A DNA stretch of 64,000 bases, taken from NCBI RefSeq assembly GCF_000732195.1, contig NZ_JNNU01000008.1:248001-312000 (forward strand). The letters are read 5' to 3'. A program made the position numbers and the translations under genes. Every line of letters begins with the position of its first letter. The stretch's first letter is position 1. Origin of the DNA: Neorhizobium vignae. Lineage in GTDB: Bacteria > Pseudomonadota > Alphaproteobacteria > Rhizobiales > Rhizobiaceae. Below, in pieces: positions 52,148-60,551 of the stretch. The notes beneath the pieces are model-generated. The model had not been told where the DNA came from. It made no database searches and was given only the letters and a program-made list of their open reading frames with translations.

Positions 52148-52663
52148 TCAACCGCAGCGCCCCGCCTGGGTCAATGCCGCGCTCACGCCGGAAAGCGAGA
52201 AGGTGTAGCTGGTCTGCGTGCCGCGCTGGGAGACCGCTTCGAGCGTCATGCTGCTTCCCGATTTCATCGCCGCGATAAGAGCGGCATCGATGCTTTCCTG
52301 CTTCGTCCAGCCGGAATTGCCCTTCGGCTCCAGGGCAAAGGTCCGGCCGTCTACGGTGACCGTCATCTGCGATCCGCCCTTGAGGTCGTAGCCCATGATC
52401 GCCTGCGGATAGAAGCCGGATCCGGAAGGCTTTGGCGCGACCAGGAAAAAGTTGTCGCCGTGATCGACATTGGCGGGCTGCATCTGCGTCGGCGTGGTCA
52501 GCACGTAGCAGGTCGCGCCGCCGTCGCCCTTGTAGGAATAGACGCCCCAGGCATCGAATTTTCTCACCATGCTCGGGGTGGGCTGGCCAAGGACGGGTGC
52601 TGCGATTGTGGAAAGAGCGAGCGCGGAAAGGGTAAAAAGCTTGATGGACAATCTTGTCTCCAT
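52148..52663 (-). CDS. IalB-like invasion-associated secreted protein
   Basis: A 171-residue protein with a signal peptide (METRLSIKLFTLSALALSTIAAPVLGQ) and a domain like the invasion-associated locus B family (VYSYKGDGGATCYVLTTPTQ with its conserved Cys, then FFLVAPKPSG, and a closing cysteine near the end). In Bartonella IalB contributes to red-cell invasion; in free-living rhizobia the role is unknown. The 309 bases after 52663 hold only a 24-bp hairpin (~52831-52856) and no gene. Confidence 0.75.
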   Translation of the reverse strand: METRLSIKLFTLSALALSTIAAPVLGQPTPSMVRKFDAWGVYSYKGDGGATCYVLTTPTQMQPANVDHGDNFFLVAPKPSGSGFYPQAIMGYDLKGGSQMTVTVDGRTFALEPKGNSGWTKQESIDAALIAAMKSGSSMTLEAVSQRGTQTSYTFSLSGVSAALTQAGRCG

Positions 52664-52972
52664 GGTCGGAAATGGCGAGGAGTCGCGGCGTCGATGGCCA
52701 CGCGCAGAAGATAGCCCATTCAAAAATCGATCGGTTATCACAAGGTTAAGTGCATCGGGCGCTCGTCCCGAAACGAGACACTCGCGGGGCCCGGATGAGG
52801 CCCGATCGTGATCCGCGTTACCTTGCGCTTCCCCCGGGTTTCGGGGGAAGCCGTCAAAGGTTAATGCCCCGCGGTCACAGCCCGGTCACAATCATGTCAG
52901 GCGACCATAAATGCTGTGCATATTTGCGGTGGAGCGAAAGGCGGCCGCCAAGTGCCACCTCATATCGTGAGA

Positions 52973-53758
52973 TTATTCCGGCTTCGTCGCGCAGATCGCG
53001 AAGCGTTCCTGCACCATGCGTTCGAGGCCGCGCAGGAAGGGCATCTTTCGGGCCTGGGCCCAATGGATGTCGGACAGCTTGCGATCGACAACGATATTGA
53101 CGAAACCCGCCTTGGTCAGCAGATCGACCACTGCTTCCGCCGGCATCGCGTCGGAGAAATAGACGCGCGAGCGGATGTTCTGGTGGCGCGCCGCCATGGC
53201 CGGGCTCATATGGCTTCGCACCGGCTTTCCGGTCACCCTTGACCAAAGCTTCTGCAGGCCCTTGACCCAGGTCTCCTTGCCCATGTTGCCGTCGAGGATC
53301 AGCAGCTTGCCGCCCGGTTTCAGGACGGAGAACCATTCCGCAAAGGCGGCCGGCGGATCGACCAGCGTCCACACCAGATGCCGATTGGTGATGACGTCGT
53401 AGCTGTTCTTCGGCTCCATGGTGTTTTCAGCATCGCCGGACACGAAGCGGATATCGGTGCCGCGCTTCTCGGCCTTCGCGCGCGCCTGTGACAGCATCGC
53501 ATCCGACCAGTCGAGACCGGTGACTTTGAAACCGGCGTCGTTCATCAGATGCGAGATGACGGCGGTGCCGCAGGCGAGGTCCAGAGCAGCGCGGCCGGCG
53601 CCATCACCCAGATGCTTGCGGATCAGCCGCTGCCAGCCCTTGCGTTCCTCCTCCGAGAAGATTTCATGGCCGACGCTCTCGTCGAACGTCGCCGCCCTCT
53701 CCGACCAGAAGTCGCGGATTTCGTCACGGATGGAATAGTTGGAGTTCATCGAATTCAT
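52973..53758 (-). CDS. Class I SAM-dependent methyltransferase next to a metal importer
   Basis: A 261-residue methyltransferase from ATG 53758: motif I ALDLACGTAVISHL, acidic GLDWSDAML, then SGDAENTMEP and VLKPGGKLLILDG. It is divergent from the FecBCD-type importer with about 115 bases between start codons, an arrangement suggesting that both respond to the same signal. It might modify a metallophore, but its substrate is not visible. Confidence 0.82.
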   Translation of the reverse strand: MNSMNSNYSIRDEIRDFWSERAATFDESVGHEIFSEEERKGWQRLIRKHLGDGAGRAALDLACGTAVISHLMNDAGFKVTGLDWSDAMLSQARAKAEKRGTDIRFVSGDAENTMEPKNSYDVITNRHLVWTLVDPPAAFAEWFSVLKPGGKLLILDGNMGKETWVKGLQKLWSRVTGKPVRSHMSPAMAARHQNIRSRVYFSDAMPAEAVVDLLTKAGFVNIVVDRKLSDIHWAQARKMPFLRGLERMVQERFAICATKPE

Positions 53759-53784
53759 TATAGGCGCCCCGATAGTCAGACTAC

Positions 53785-53821
53785 TTTGGAAAAGCTCTAA
53801 AACATAGAACTTGATTCCAAA
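53785..53821. promoter_or_regulatory. Inverted repeat in the divergent methyltransferase/importer promoter
   Basis: TTTGGAA (53785-53791) and TTCCAAA (53815-53821) are perfect arms with a 23-base AT-rich spacer. It lies about midway between the two divergent starts. It may bind an iron or manganese regulator, but it matches none that I can name with confidence. Confidence 0.4.
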
Positions 53822-53873
53822 AGTCATATTTCATATGCATGCGGACATTATCAGACATCGGGGGAGTTTCCAG

Positions 53874-55010
53874 ATGAATTTCGCGAAAATGCTTGCAACA
53901 TCAACGGTTGTTCTGGCAAGCTTTCTGCCCTTTTCCGTGCAGGCGCAGTCCTTCACCGTCAAGGATGTCGCAGGCCGTGAAGTGAAGTTCGACAAGCCGG
54001 TCGAGCGCGTCATTCTCGGCGAAGGCCGGATGCTCTATTCGGTCGCCCCGATCGAAAAGGAAGATCCTTTCGCCAGGATCGTCGGCTGGCGCAACGACCT
54101 GATGACCACCGACAAGGATGGCTACGACACCTATCTCGCGAAATTCCCGAAGGGCAAGGAACTGCCGTTCCTCGGCAACCTGACCGACGGCACGCTGCAG
54201 ACCGAGACCGTCGTCAAGCTGAACCCGGACGTCATGCTGCTGCCGATCGGCAACAAGAAGGCCGCAGACGAGGTCAAGCTCGAGGACATGCTGAACACGA
54301 TCGGCGTGAAGATCGTCTATATCGATTTCCGCGAACACATCCTCGACAATACCGAACCGAGCCTCAAGGTTCTCGGCCAGATCTTCGGTCACGAGGATCG
54401 CGCCGCAGCCGTTGCCGCCTACTGGAAGCAGCAGATGGCCCGCGTTACCGACAAGCTGAAGGCGGCCAACCCGAAGAAGCCCAATGTCTTCATGTATCGC
54501 GCGGCCGGCCTCGTCGAGTGCTGCGGCACGTTCGGCCCGGACAATTTCGGCCTGATGGTGGATTGGGCCGGCGGCCACAACCTCGGCTCGGACTTCCTGC
54601 CGGGCTATACCGGCTCGATCAATGCCGAGCAGGTCGTCGCCTCCAATCCGGACGTGATCGTCGTCACCGGTTCCAACTGGAGCCAGACCAAGAACGCCAA
54701 GGACTTCGTGAATGTCGGCCCGACGGCCGCCGCCACCGCCGAGAATAGCCGCAAGGCGCTGAACGACCTGATGCAGAATGCGGCCTTCACCGGCTCCAAG
54801 GCTGTTGCAGGCGGCAATGTCCACGCCATCTGGCATCAGTTCTACACGAGCCCATATCAGTTCGTGGCCGTACAGCGGATGGCAAAATGGTTCCACCCGG
54901 AGCTGTTCGCCGATCTCGATCCGGATGCGACCTTCAAGGAATTCCACGAGAAATTCCTGCCGGTTCCGTATCAGCCGGGCTACTGGATCGACGCCAAGGC
55001 GGCAAAGTAA
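53874..55010 (+). CDS. FecB-type substrate-binding protein of a metal/siderophore importer
   Basis: A 378-residue periplasmic protein: signal peptide (MNFAKMLATSTVVLASFLPF, cleavage after VQAQ), then the two-lobed binding fold of class III (FecB/BtuF). Conserved parts are RVILGEGRMLYSVAP, NPDVMLLPIGN and GSINAEQVVASNPDVI. GGGGGAG upstream selects the ATG at 53874. Two adjacent cysteines (VECCGTFGPDNF) are unusual. It starts an operon with permease and ATPase. Confidence 0.9.
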   Translation: MNFAKMLATSTVVLASFLPFSVQAQSFTVKDVAGREVKFDKPVERVILGEGRMLYSVAPIEKEDPFARIVGWRNDLMTTDKDGYDTYLAKFPKGKELPFLGNLTDGTLQTETVVKLNPDVMLLPIGNKKAADEVKLEDMLNTIGVKIVYIDFREHILDNTEPSLKVLGQIFGHEDRAAAVAAYWKQQMARVTDKLKAANPKKPNVFMYRAAGLVECCGTFGPDNFGLMVDWAGGHNLGSDFLPGYTGSINAEQVVASNPDVIVVTGSNWSQTKNAKDFVNVGPTAAATAENSRKALNDLMQNAAFTGSKAVAGGNVHAIWHQFYTSPYQFVAVQRMAKWFHPELFADLDPDATFKEFHEKFLPVPYQPGYWIDAKAAK

Positions 55011-55016
55011 CCCGAT

Positions 55017-56087
55017 ATGGCCGAGATCGCCGCATTGCCGATCGAAGCTGAAGCCGGGCGGGAGCGCTATCGCGCCCTCGCCCGCCGCAAGCTCATGATC
55101 CTCGCTGCCATGACAGCCGCCCTTTGTCTGTCGTTTGCCGTCGATCTCGCCTGGGGCCCTGCCCGCTACAGTCTCGGCGAGGTGATCGCCGCGCTGATCG
55201 ACCCCTCCTCCGTCTCGGCCCAGATCCGTGCCGTGGTCTGGGACATCCGCATGCCGGTCGCCGTCATGGCAATCGTGGTCGGCGCAGCGCTTTCGGTTGC
55301 CGGGGCGCAGATGCAGACCATCCTTGCCAATCCGCTCGCAAGCCCGTTCACGCTCGGCATCTCGGCCGCCGCCAGTTTCGGGGCGGCCCTGGCGATCGTC
55401 ACCAGCGTCTCCATCCTGCCGGTTGCGGCCACCCTGCTCGTACCGGCCAATGCCTTCATCATGGCGCTGATCGCCACGCTGTTCATCCATTTCGTCTCGC
55501 AGATGCGTGGCGTCTCGGTGCAGACGGTCGTCCTGCTCGGCATCGCGCTGGTCTTTACGTTCAACGCCCTGCTCGCCTTCCTGCAATATCTGGCTTCCGA
55601 GCAGGCGCTGTCGGCCGTCGTCTTCTGGACCATGGGCAGCCTCACCAAGGCAACCTGGCCGAAGATCGGCATCACGCTCGCCGTCCTGTTGATTGCGCTG
55701 CCGCTGTTTGCGCGCCATGCCTGGGCGCTGACCGCGATCCGGCTCGGCGAGGACAAGGCCGCCAGCTTCGGCGTCAATGTCCGGCGCATCCGGCTCGAAA
55801 CCATGCTGATCATCTCGCTGCTCGCCGCCGTGCCGGTCAGCTTCGTCGGAACGATCGGTTTCGTCGGCCTGGTCGGCCCGCATATCGCCCGCATGATCCT
55901 CGGCGAGGACCAGCGCTTTTTCCTGCCAGGCTCGATCCTGTCGGGCGCGCTTTTGCTGTCGCTCACCTCGATCGTTTCGAAGTCGATCATTCCGGGCGTC
56001 GTCTTTCCGATTGGCATCATCACGGCGCTGGTCGGCGTTCCGTTCTTCTTCTCGCTCATCCTCTCGAATCGGAGCCGGTCATGGTAG
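55017..56087 (+). CDS. FecCD-type permease
   Basis: A 356-residue permease with about nine or ten helices and the BtuC/FecCD fold. The ATPase-coupling region ASPFTLGISAAASFGAAL-type sequence (NPLASPFTLG) and GFVGLVGPHIARM are the family marks. Starts 7 bases after the binding-protein stop and overlaps the ATPase gene by 7 bases. Confidence 0.93.
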   Translation: MAEIAALPIEAEAGRERYRALARRKLMILAAMTAALCLSFAVDLAWGPARYSLGEVIAALIDPSSVSAQIRAVVWDIRMPVAVMAIVVGAALSVAGAQMQTILANPLASPFTLGISAAASFGAALAIVTSVSILPVAATLLVPANAFIMALIATLFIHFVSQMRGVSVQTVVLLGIALVFTFNALLAFLQYLASEQALSAVVFWTMGSLTKATWPKIGITLAVLLIALPLFARHAWALTAIRLGEDKAASFGVNVRRIRLETMLIISLLAAVPVSFVGTIGFVGLVGPHIARMILGEDQRFFLPGSILSGALLLSLTSIVSKSIIPGVVFPIGIITALVGVPFFFSLILSNRSRSW

Positions 56088-56833
56088 CGATGCAACTGCA
56101 ATCGGTCGGCGCCTATCACGGCCGCAAGCTGTTCGTGGAAGACGTGACGACCCCGGTCATGAAGGCCGGCGAGCTGATTGCCGTCATCGGCCCCAACGCC
56201 GCCGGCAAGTCGACGCTGTTCAAGCGCATCACCGGTCTCCTGAAGGGGCCGGGCAATATCGTCATCGATGGCGCCAGGACCAAGAACGCCATCACCTACA
56301 TGCCGCAGGATACCTCGGCCAATGCGGTTCTGACCGTCTACGAATCCATTCTTCTTGCCCGTAAGCAAGGCCAGTCCTGGAGCGTCAGCGACAGCGACCT
56401 CTCGTTCATCGACGAAATCATGCGGGCGCTCAACATCACTTCCATCGCGTTTCGCGATCTCGGCGCGCTTTCCGGCGGCCAGCGCCAACTGGTATCGATC
56501 GCGCAGGCGCTGGTGCGCGAACCGGAAATCATGCTGATGGACGAGCCGACCAGCGCGCTCGATCTTCACCGCCAGGTGGAAGTGCTCGATTTCATGCAGC
56601 GGCGGGCGCGCTCGAAGGGCATGGTCGTAATGATCGCCATCCACGACCTCAACCAGGCGCTGCGCTTTGCCGACAAGGTTCTGGTGATCGCCAACGGTCG
56701 CATGCGCGCCTGCGGTTACCCGCGCGACGTCGTCACGGTCGACATGCTGCGGGACGTCTACAGGGTGCATGCCCGTATCGAGAAATGCTCGATGGACCAC
56801 GACCATGTGATCGTGGATGGCACGGCTCACTGA
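56081..56833 (+). CDS. FecE-type ATPase of the metal/siderophore importer
   Basis: A 250-residue ABC ATPase with Walker A GPNAAGKST (34-42), signature LSGGQRQLVS, Walker B IMLMDEPTSALD and H-loop AIHDLN. The ATG at 56081 lies within the end of the permease gene. The 121 bases to the convergent liv operon hold a 16-bp perfect palindrome (56920-56935) without a T run. Confidence 0.93.
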   Translation: MVAMQLQSVGAYHGRKLFVEDVTTPVMKAGELIAVIGPNAAGKSTLFKRITGLLKGPGNIVIDGARTKNAITYMPQDTSANAVLTVYESILLARKQGQSWSVSDSDLSFIDEIMRALNITSIAFRDLGALSGGQRQLVSIAQALVREPEIMLMDEPTSALDLHRQVEVLDFMQRRARSKGMVVMIAIHDLNQALRFADKVLVIANGRMRACGYPRDVVTVDMLRDVYRVHARIEKCSMDHDHVIVDGTAH

Positions 56834-56954
56834 ACGAATTCGGCGAGATCAGTCCTTTGATGGTTTCGGCCGTGCGAATAGCTGAGCATGGCTTCCGGGA
56901 CTTGCCTGCCTCGGAAAGAAGGGCGGATCCGCCCTCCCTCACGTTCTCTCAGAA

Positions 56955-57674
56955 TTAATGGACTGCACCCTTTTCCACGGTCAGATGCTGGCCGAGGATA
57001 TCGTCGTTGGCGAGCAGATCGGCACTGGTGCCCTGGTAGACGATCGCGCCGCGATCGAGGATGACGGCATCGTCGGAGAGCGGCAGCACTTTGCGGGCCT
57101 TCTGTTCGATGATGATTGCCGACATGCCCTCGCCCTGCGTGATCCGCTGAATGGCTGCCAGCAGCTCATCGACGATAATCGGCGCGAGGCCTTCCGTCGG
57201 CTCGTCGAGGAGAAGCAGTTTCGGATTGATCATCAGCGCGCGGCCGACCGCCAGCATCTGCTGTTCGCCGCCGGAGAGCTGGTTGCCGAGGTTCTTGCGG
57301 CGTTCTTTCAGCCGCGGAAACATCGTGTAGACCCGTTCCAGCGTCCAGACGCCGGGGCGTGCGATCGCCGTCATGTTCTCCTCGACCGTCAGCGACTTGA
57401 AGATGTTGCGTTCCTGCGGCACCCAGCCGATGCCTGCCGCGGCACGACGGTCGGCTCGCAGTTTCGTGACGTCGCGTCCCATCAGGTGGATCGAGCCGGA
57501 ATGATGGGTGGTGACGCCGGCCAGCGTGTTGACGAAGGTCGTCTTGCCGGTGCCGTTGCGGCCAAGCAGCGCCAGCGTTTTGCCCTCTTCGATCGTCAGG
57601 CTGATGCCGGCAAGCACGCTTGCTTCGCCGTAACCCGCGACCAGCTTTTCGGTGACCAGAACCGGGGCGCTCAT
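56955..57674 (-). CDS. livF: Liv-type ABC importer ATPase (LivF)
   Basis: A 239-residue ATPase with Walker A GRNGTGKTT (38-46), LSGGEQQMLAVGRAL, Walker B LLLDEPTEG. LivF-type spacing and the end of the operon fit a branched-chain amino-acid/urea/aromatic-acid importer. It overlaps LivG by four bases (ATGA). Confidence 0.9.
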   Translation of the reverse strand: MSAPVLVTEKLVAGYGEASVLAGISLTIEEGKTLALLGRNGTGKTTFVNTLAGVTTHHSGSIHLMGRDVTKLRADRRAAAGIGWVPQERNIFKSLTVEENMTAIARPGVWTLERVYTMFPRLKERRKNLGNQLSGGEQQMLAVGRALMINPKLLLLDEPTEGLAPIIVDELLAAIQRITQGEGMSAIIIEQKARKVLPLSDDAVILDRGAIVYQGTSADLLANDDILGQHLTVEKGAVH

Positions 57675-58420
57675 GCATTTTCTCCAAGATAGACCGCCTT
57701 GACGCGCGGATCGGTGGAGATTTCCGCAACCGTTCCCTCGACGAAGACGGCGCCCGCCACCAGAACCGAGATCCGGTTGGCGAACGAGAAGACCAGATCC
57801 ATGTCATGCTCGATCAGGAGCACGGTGACGTCGGCCGGAAGGTCGGAGACGATCTGCAGCACTTCGTGCCGCTCGTCTTCCGGCACGCCGGCGGCCGGTT
57901 CGTCGAGCAGCAGAACGCGTGGCTTCGACGCAAAGGCCAGTGCGATCTCGAGCAGGCGCTGCTTGCCATAGGGCAGGATCACCGTGCGCTCGCCCATCAC
58001 AGAAGCAAGGCCGAAGCGCGCCAGCAGGGTTGCCGCCTCGTCGACCACCTTGCCGTAACCGGCGATCGACCGCCACAGATTGTGGCCGACACCCTCGCGC
58101 TCGGCGATTGCCAACGCCACGGTTTCAAGCGGGGTGAACTCGTTGAACAGCTGGTTGATCTGGAACGTGCGGGTCAGCCCGCGTTTGACCCGCCGGAACG
58201 AGGCCATCGAGGTGATGTCCTCGCCTTCGAGAAAGACCTGGCCTTCCGACGGCGGCAGGACGCCGGTCAGGAGATTGATCAGCGTCGTCTTGCCGGCGCC
58301 GTTCGGGCCGATCAGCGCGTGGCGGGCGCCGCGTTCGACCTTCAGGCTCACGTCGTTGGTGGCGAGGAAGGCGCCGAAGCGGCGCACCAGGTGTCTGGTT
58401 TCGAGAACGATCTCGCTCAT
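57671..58420 (-). CDS. livG: Liv-type ABC importer ATPase (LivG)
   Basis: A 249-residue ATPase: Walker A GPNGAGKTT near 38, LivG-specific insertion (FQINQLFNEFTPLETVALAI), and Walker B LLLDEPAAGVPEDE. The signature LSGGQ is replaced by ILPYGKQRL; LivG-type proteins often have variants of this loop. The start overlaps the LivM stop (TAATG). Confidence 0.9.
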   Translation of the reverse strand: MSEIVLETRHLVRRFGAFLATNDVSLKVERGARHALIGPNGAGKTTLINLLTGVLPPSEGQVFLEGEDITSMASFRRVKRGLTRTFQINQLFNEFTPLETVALAIAEREGVGHNLWRSIAGYGKVVDEAATLLARFGLASVMGERTVILPYGKQRLLEIALAFASKPRVLLLDEPAAGVPEDERHEVLQIVSDLPADVTVLLIEHDMDLVFSFANRISVLVAGAVFVEGTVAEISTDPRVKAVYLGENA

Positions 58421-59457
58421 TAGCGGTCCTCCTTCTTCGAGAGGCGTTCCGGCAGGTATTCGACCCAGCGCGACAGCCGGTCGCGGCCGATCAGCACCAG
58501 GATGACGAGCAGCAAGCCGATATAGAACATCCAGTATTGCGGCGTGATCACCGACAGCCAGTCCTTGACCAGCGTGAACAGGATCGCCCCGAAGATGCCG
58601 CCATAGAGATAGCCGGTACCGCCGATGACGAGCACCAGCAGGACGTCGGCCGAGCGATGGAAGGCAAGCACGTCAGGCGAGACGAAGGCGGTCGTCTGGG
58701 TGAGCAGCGCCCCCGCCATGCCGGCAAACACCGCCGCGATCGTATAGGCGATGACGATGCGCTTGCGGCCTGGCACGGCAATCATGGCAGAGCGCATGGA
58801 ATTGCCCTTGATCGCCTTCAGCGACAGGCCGAAGGGCGAGAAGGCGATACGGCGCATGATCATCGTGCCGATGAAGAGCACGTCGACGCAATAGAGATAC
58901 CCGACCTTGCCGAACAGATCGAACTCGAACATGCCGAGGATCGGGCCGGGCGAAAAGCCGGAAAGCCCGTCGGCGCCACCGGTCAGCCAGGCCATCTGGT
59001 TGGCGACTTCCGCCATCATCAAACCGATGCCGAGCGTGGTCATCAGGCGGGTGAGGTCCGAACCGCGCAGGATGAGGAAGCTGGTGAGCAATCCGAGCAG
59101 GCCGGAGACGATACCGGCGACGATCAGGCCTGTTACCGGTTCGGCGATGAAATGCAGCGCCAACAGGCCCGCCACATAAGCGCCGAGGCCGAAAAAGGCG
59201 GTATGGCCGAGCGAGACGATGCCGGCGAAACCGAGCACCAGGTCGAGCGACACGGCAAACAGCGCCAGGATGGCGATCTCGGTCAGGATCAGCATCTTCG
59301 AGGGCAGCAGAAAATAAGCGGCGATTGCGGCGATCCAGACGATGATCTCGTAGAAGCGGATACGGCTTCTACGCTTCATCAGCTTGGCAGCGCGGCTTTC
59401 GGCAGCAGTGGTGGAGGAATTTGGCGACACGGTGGTTTCCTGCGGAAGAACGCTCAT
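58420..59457 (-). CDS. livM: Liv-type permease (LivM)
   Basis: A 345-residue permease: a ~30-residue soluble N-terminus and eight or more helices, with the coupling motif FGLSLKAIKGNSMRSAMIAV. The ATG at 59457 overlaps the LivH stop (ATGA). The gene lies between livH and livG as in most importers of this kind. Confidence 0.9.
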   Translation of the reverse strand: MSVLPQETTVSPNSSTTAAESRAAKLMKRRSRIRFYEIIVWIAAIAAYFLLPSKMLILTEIAILALFAVSLDLVLGFAGIVSLGHTAFFGLGAYVAGLLALHFIAEPVTGLIVAGIVSGLLGLLTSFLILRGSDLTRLMTTLGIGLMMAEVANQMAWLTGGADGLSGFSPGPILGMFEFDLFGKVGYLYCVDVLFIGTMIMRRIAFSPFGLSLKAIKGNSMRSAMIAVPGRKRIVIAYTIAAVFAGMAGALLTQTTAFVSPDVLAFHRSADVLLVLVIGGTGYLYGGIFGAILFTLVKDWLSVITPQYWMFYIGLLLVILVLIGRDRLSRWVEYLPERLSKKEDR

Positions 59458-60311
59458 CGGCCGCCCCTTGAGAAGAGGCCGTTCGGCCGAACGATCAGCA
59501 TTACGATCATCAGCGCGTAGATGACGAACGGACCGATCGCCGGCACGTAATATTTGCCCGCCACGTCGGCAATGCCGAGCAGCAGGGCGGCGAGGAACGG
59601 GCCGGAGACGGTGGACGTGCCGCCGACGGAGACGACGATGAGGAAGTAGATCATGAATTTCAGCGGGAAGTTCGGATCGAGACCGAGAATTTCCGCGCCC
59701 ATCGCCCCGCCGAGGCCGGCAAGGCCCGAGCCGAAGGCGAAGGTCAGCGCAAAGACAAGCGGCACGTTGATGCCAAGGCCCATGGCGACGCGCCGGTCGT
59801 CGACGGCAGCGCGCAGCCGGCTGCCGAAGCGGGTCTTCGACAGGATCAGCTGCAGAGCCAGCGCCAGCGCCGCGCAGACGATGATGGTGAAGAGCCGGTA
59901 TCGGCCAACGCCGACGCCGAACACATCCATGCGACCGGAAAGTTCCGGCGGCAGGTTGATCAGCTGCTGCTGGCCGCCCATGAAATAGTCGGTCGCGGCA
60001 ATCGCCATGAAGACGATGCCGATCGAGAAGAGCACCTGGTCCAGATGCGGCGCCTGGTAGAGCCACTGGTAGAGCGTCCGCTCCAGCAGAAGGCCGATCA
60101 GCGCCGACACGATGAAGGCCGCCGGCAGGCACCAGTAAAAGGAGATGCCGTAGCGGTTCATCATCACCACGGTCACGTAGCCGCCGGCCATGGCAAAGGC
60201 GCCATGCGCCAGGTTGATGAAGTTCATCAGACCGAGCGTCACCGTCAGCCCGCAGGCCAGAATGAAAAGCAGCATCCCATAGGCGATGCCGTCGAACAGG
60301 ATTGTCAGCAT
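59454..60311 (-). CDS. livH: Liv-type permease (LivH)
   Basis: A 285-residue permease with about eight helices. LMNFINLAHGAFAMAGGYVT is the family N-terminal motif, and GSRLRAAVDDRRVAMGLGIN the coupling loop. It is separated from the upstream substrate-binding gene by a 240-base gap holding dispersed repeat D. Confidence 0.92.
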   Translation of the reverse strand: MLTILFDGIAYGMLLFILACGLTVTLGLMNFINLAHGAFAMAGGYVTVVMMNRYGISFYWCLPAAFIVSALIGLLLERTLYQWLYQAPHLDQVLFSIGIVFMAIAATDYFMGGQQQLINLPPELSGRMDVFGVGVGRYRLFTIIVCAALALALQLILSKTRFGSRLRAAVDDRRVAMGLGINVPLVFALTFAFGSGLAGLGGAMGAEILGLDPNFPLKFMIYFLIVVSVGGTSTVSGPFLAALLLGIADVAGKYYVPAIGPFVIYALMIVMLIVRPNGLFSRGGR

Positions 60312-60417
60312 ATAAATCTTCTCTGCGAGGCCCTGCTGCGAGCGATGATGTTGCCCGGCATTGTCGCCGGGAAAACGAAGCGGCTCAAGTGCCCTGACCT
60401 TCTTGTTATGAACCTGC

Positions 60418-60540
60418 TCTCATCCGCCTGCCCTCCCCGTCAGGCCGGGGAGGAGGCATATGCCGCGCCGTTTGCGGTTTCCCCCTCGCCCCGTTTACGG
60501 GGGAGAGGATGCGTCGAGCGAAGCGCAGGCGGGGTGAGGC
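60418..60540 (+). repeat. Dispersed palindromic repeat, copy D
   Basis: CTCATCCGCCTGCC to GAAGCGCAGGCGGGGTGAGG, with inner hairpins CCTCCCCGTCAGGCCGGGGAGG and CCCCGTTTACGGGG. It lies within the livK-livH gap, so the transcript of the importer operon folds here. Bases 60312-60417 hold no other feature. Confidence 0.8.
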
Positions 60541-60551
60541 GATCCCTGCCC

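Noticed and set aside
52829..52858. Hairpin CTTCCCCC/GGGGGAAG as a terminator
   Set aside because: No T run follows on either strand and it does not directly follow a gene end.
56920..56935. Perfect 16-bp palindrome AGGGCGGATCCGCCCT as an operator or terminator
   Set aside because: It lies between convergent genes without a T run. It might be a weak bidirectional stop, but evidence is too thin for a call.
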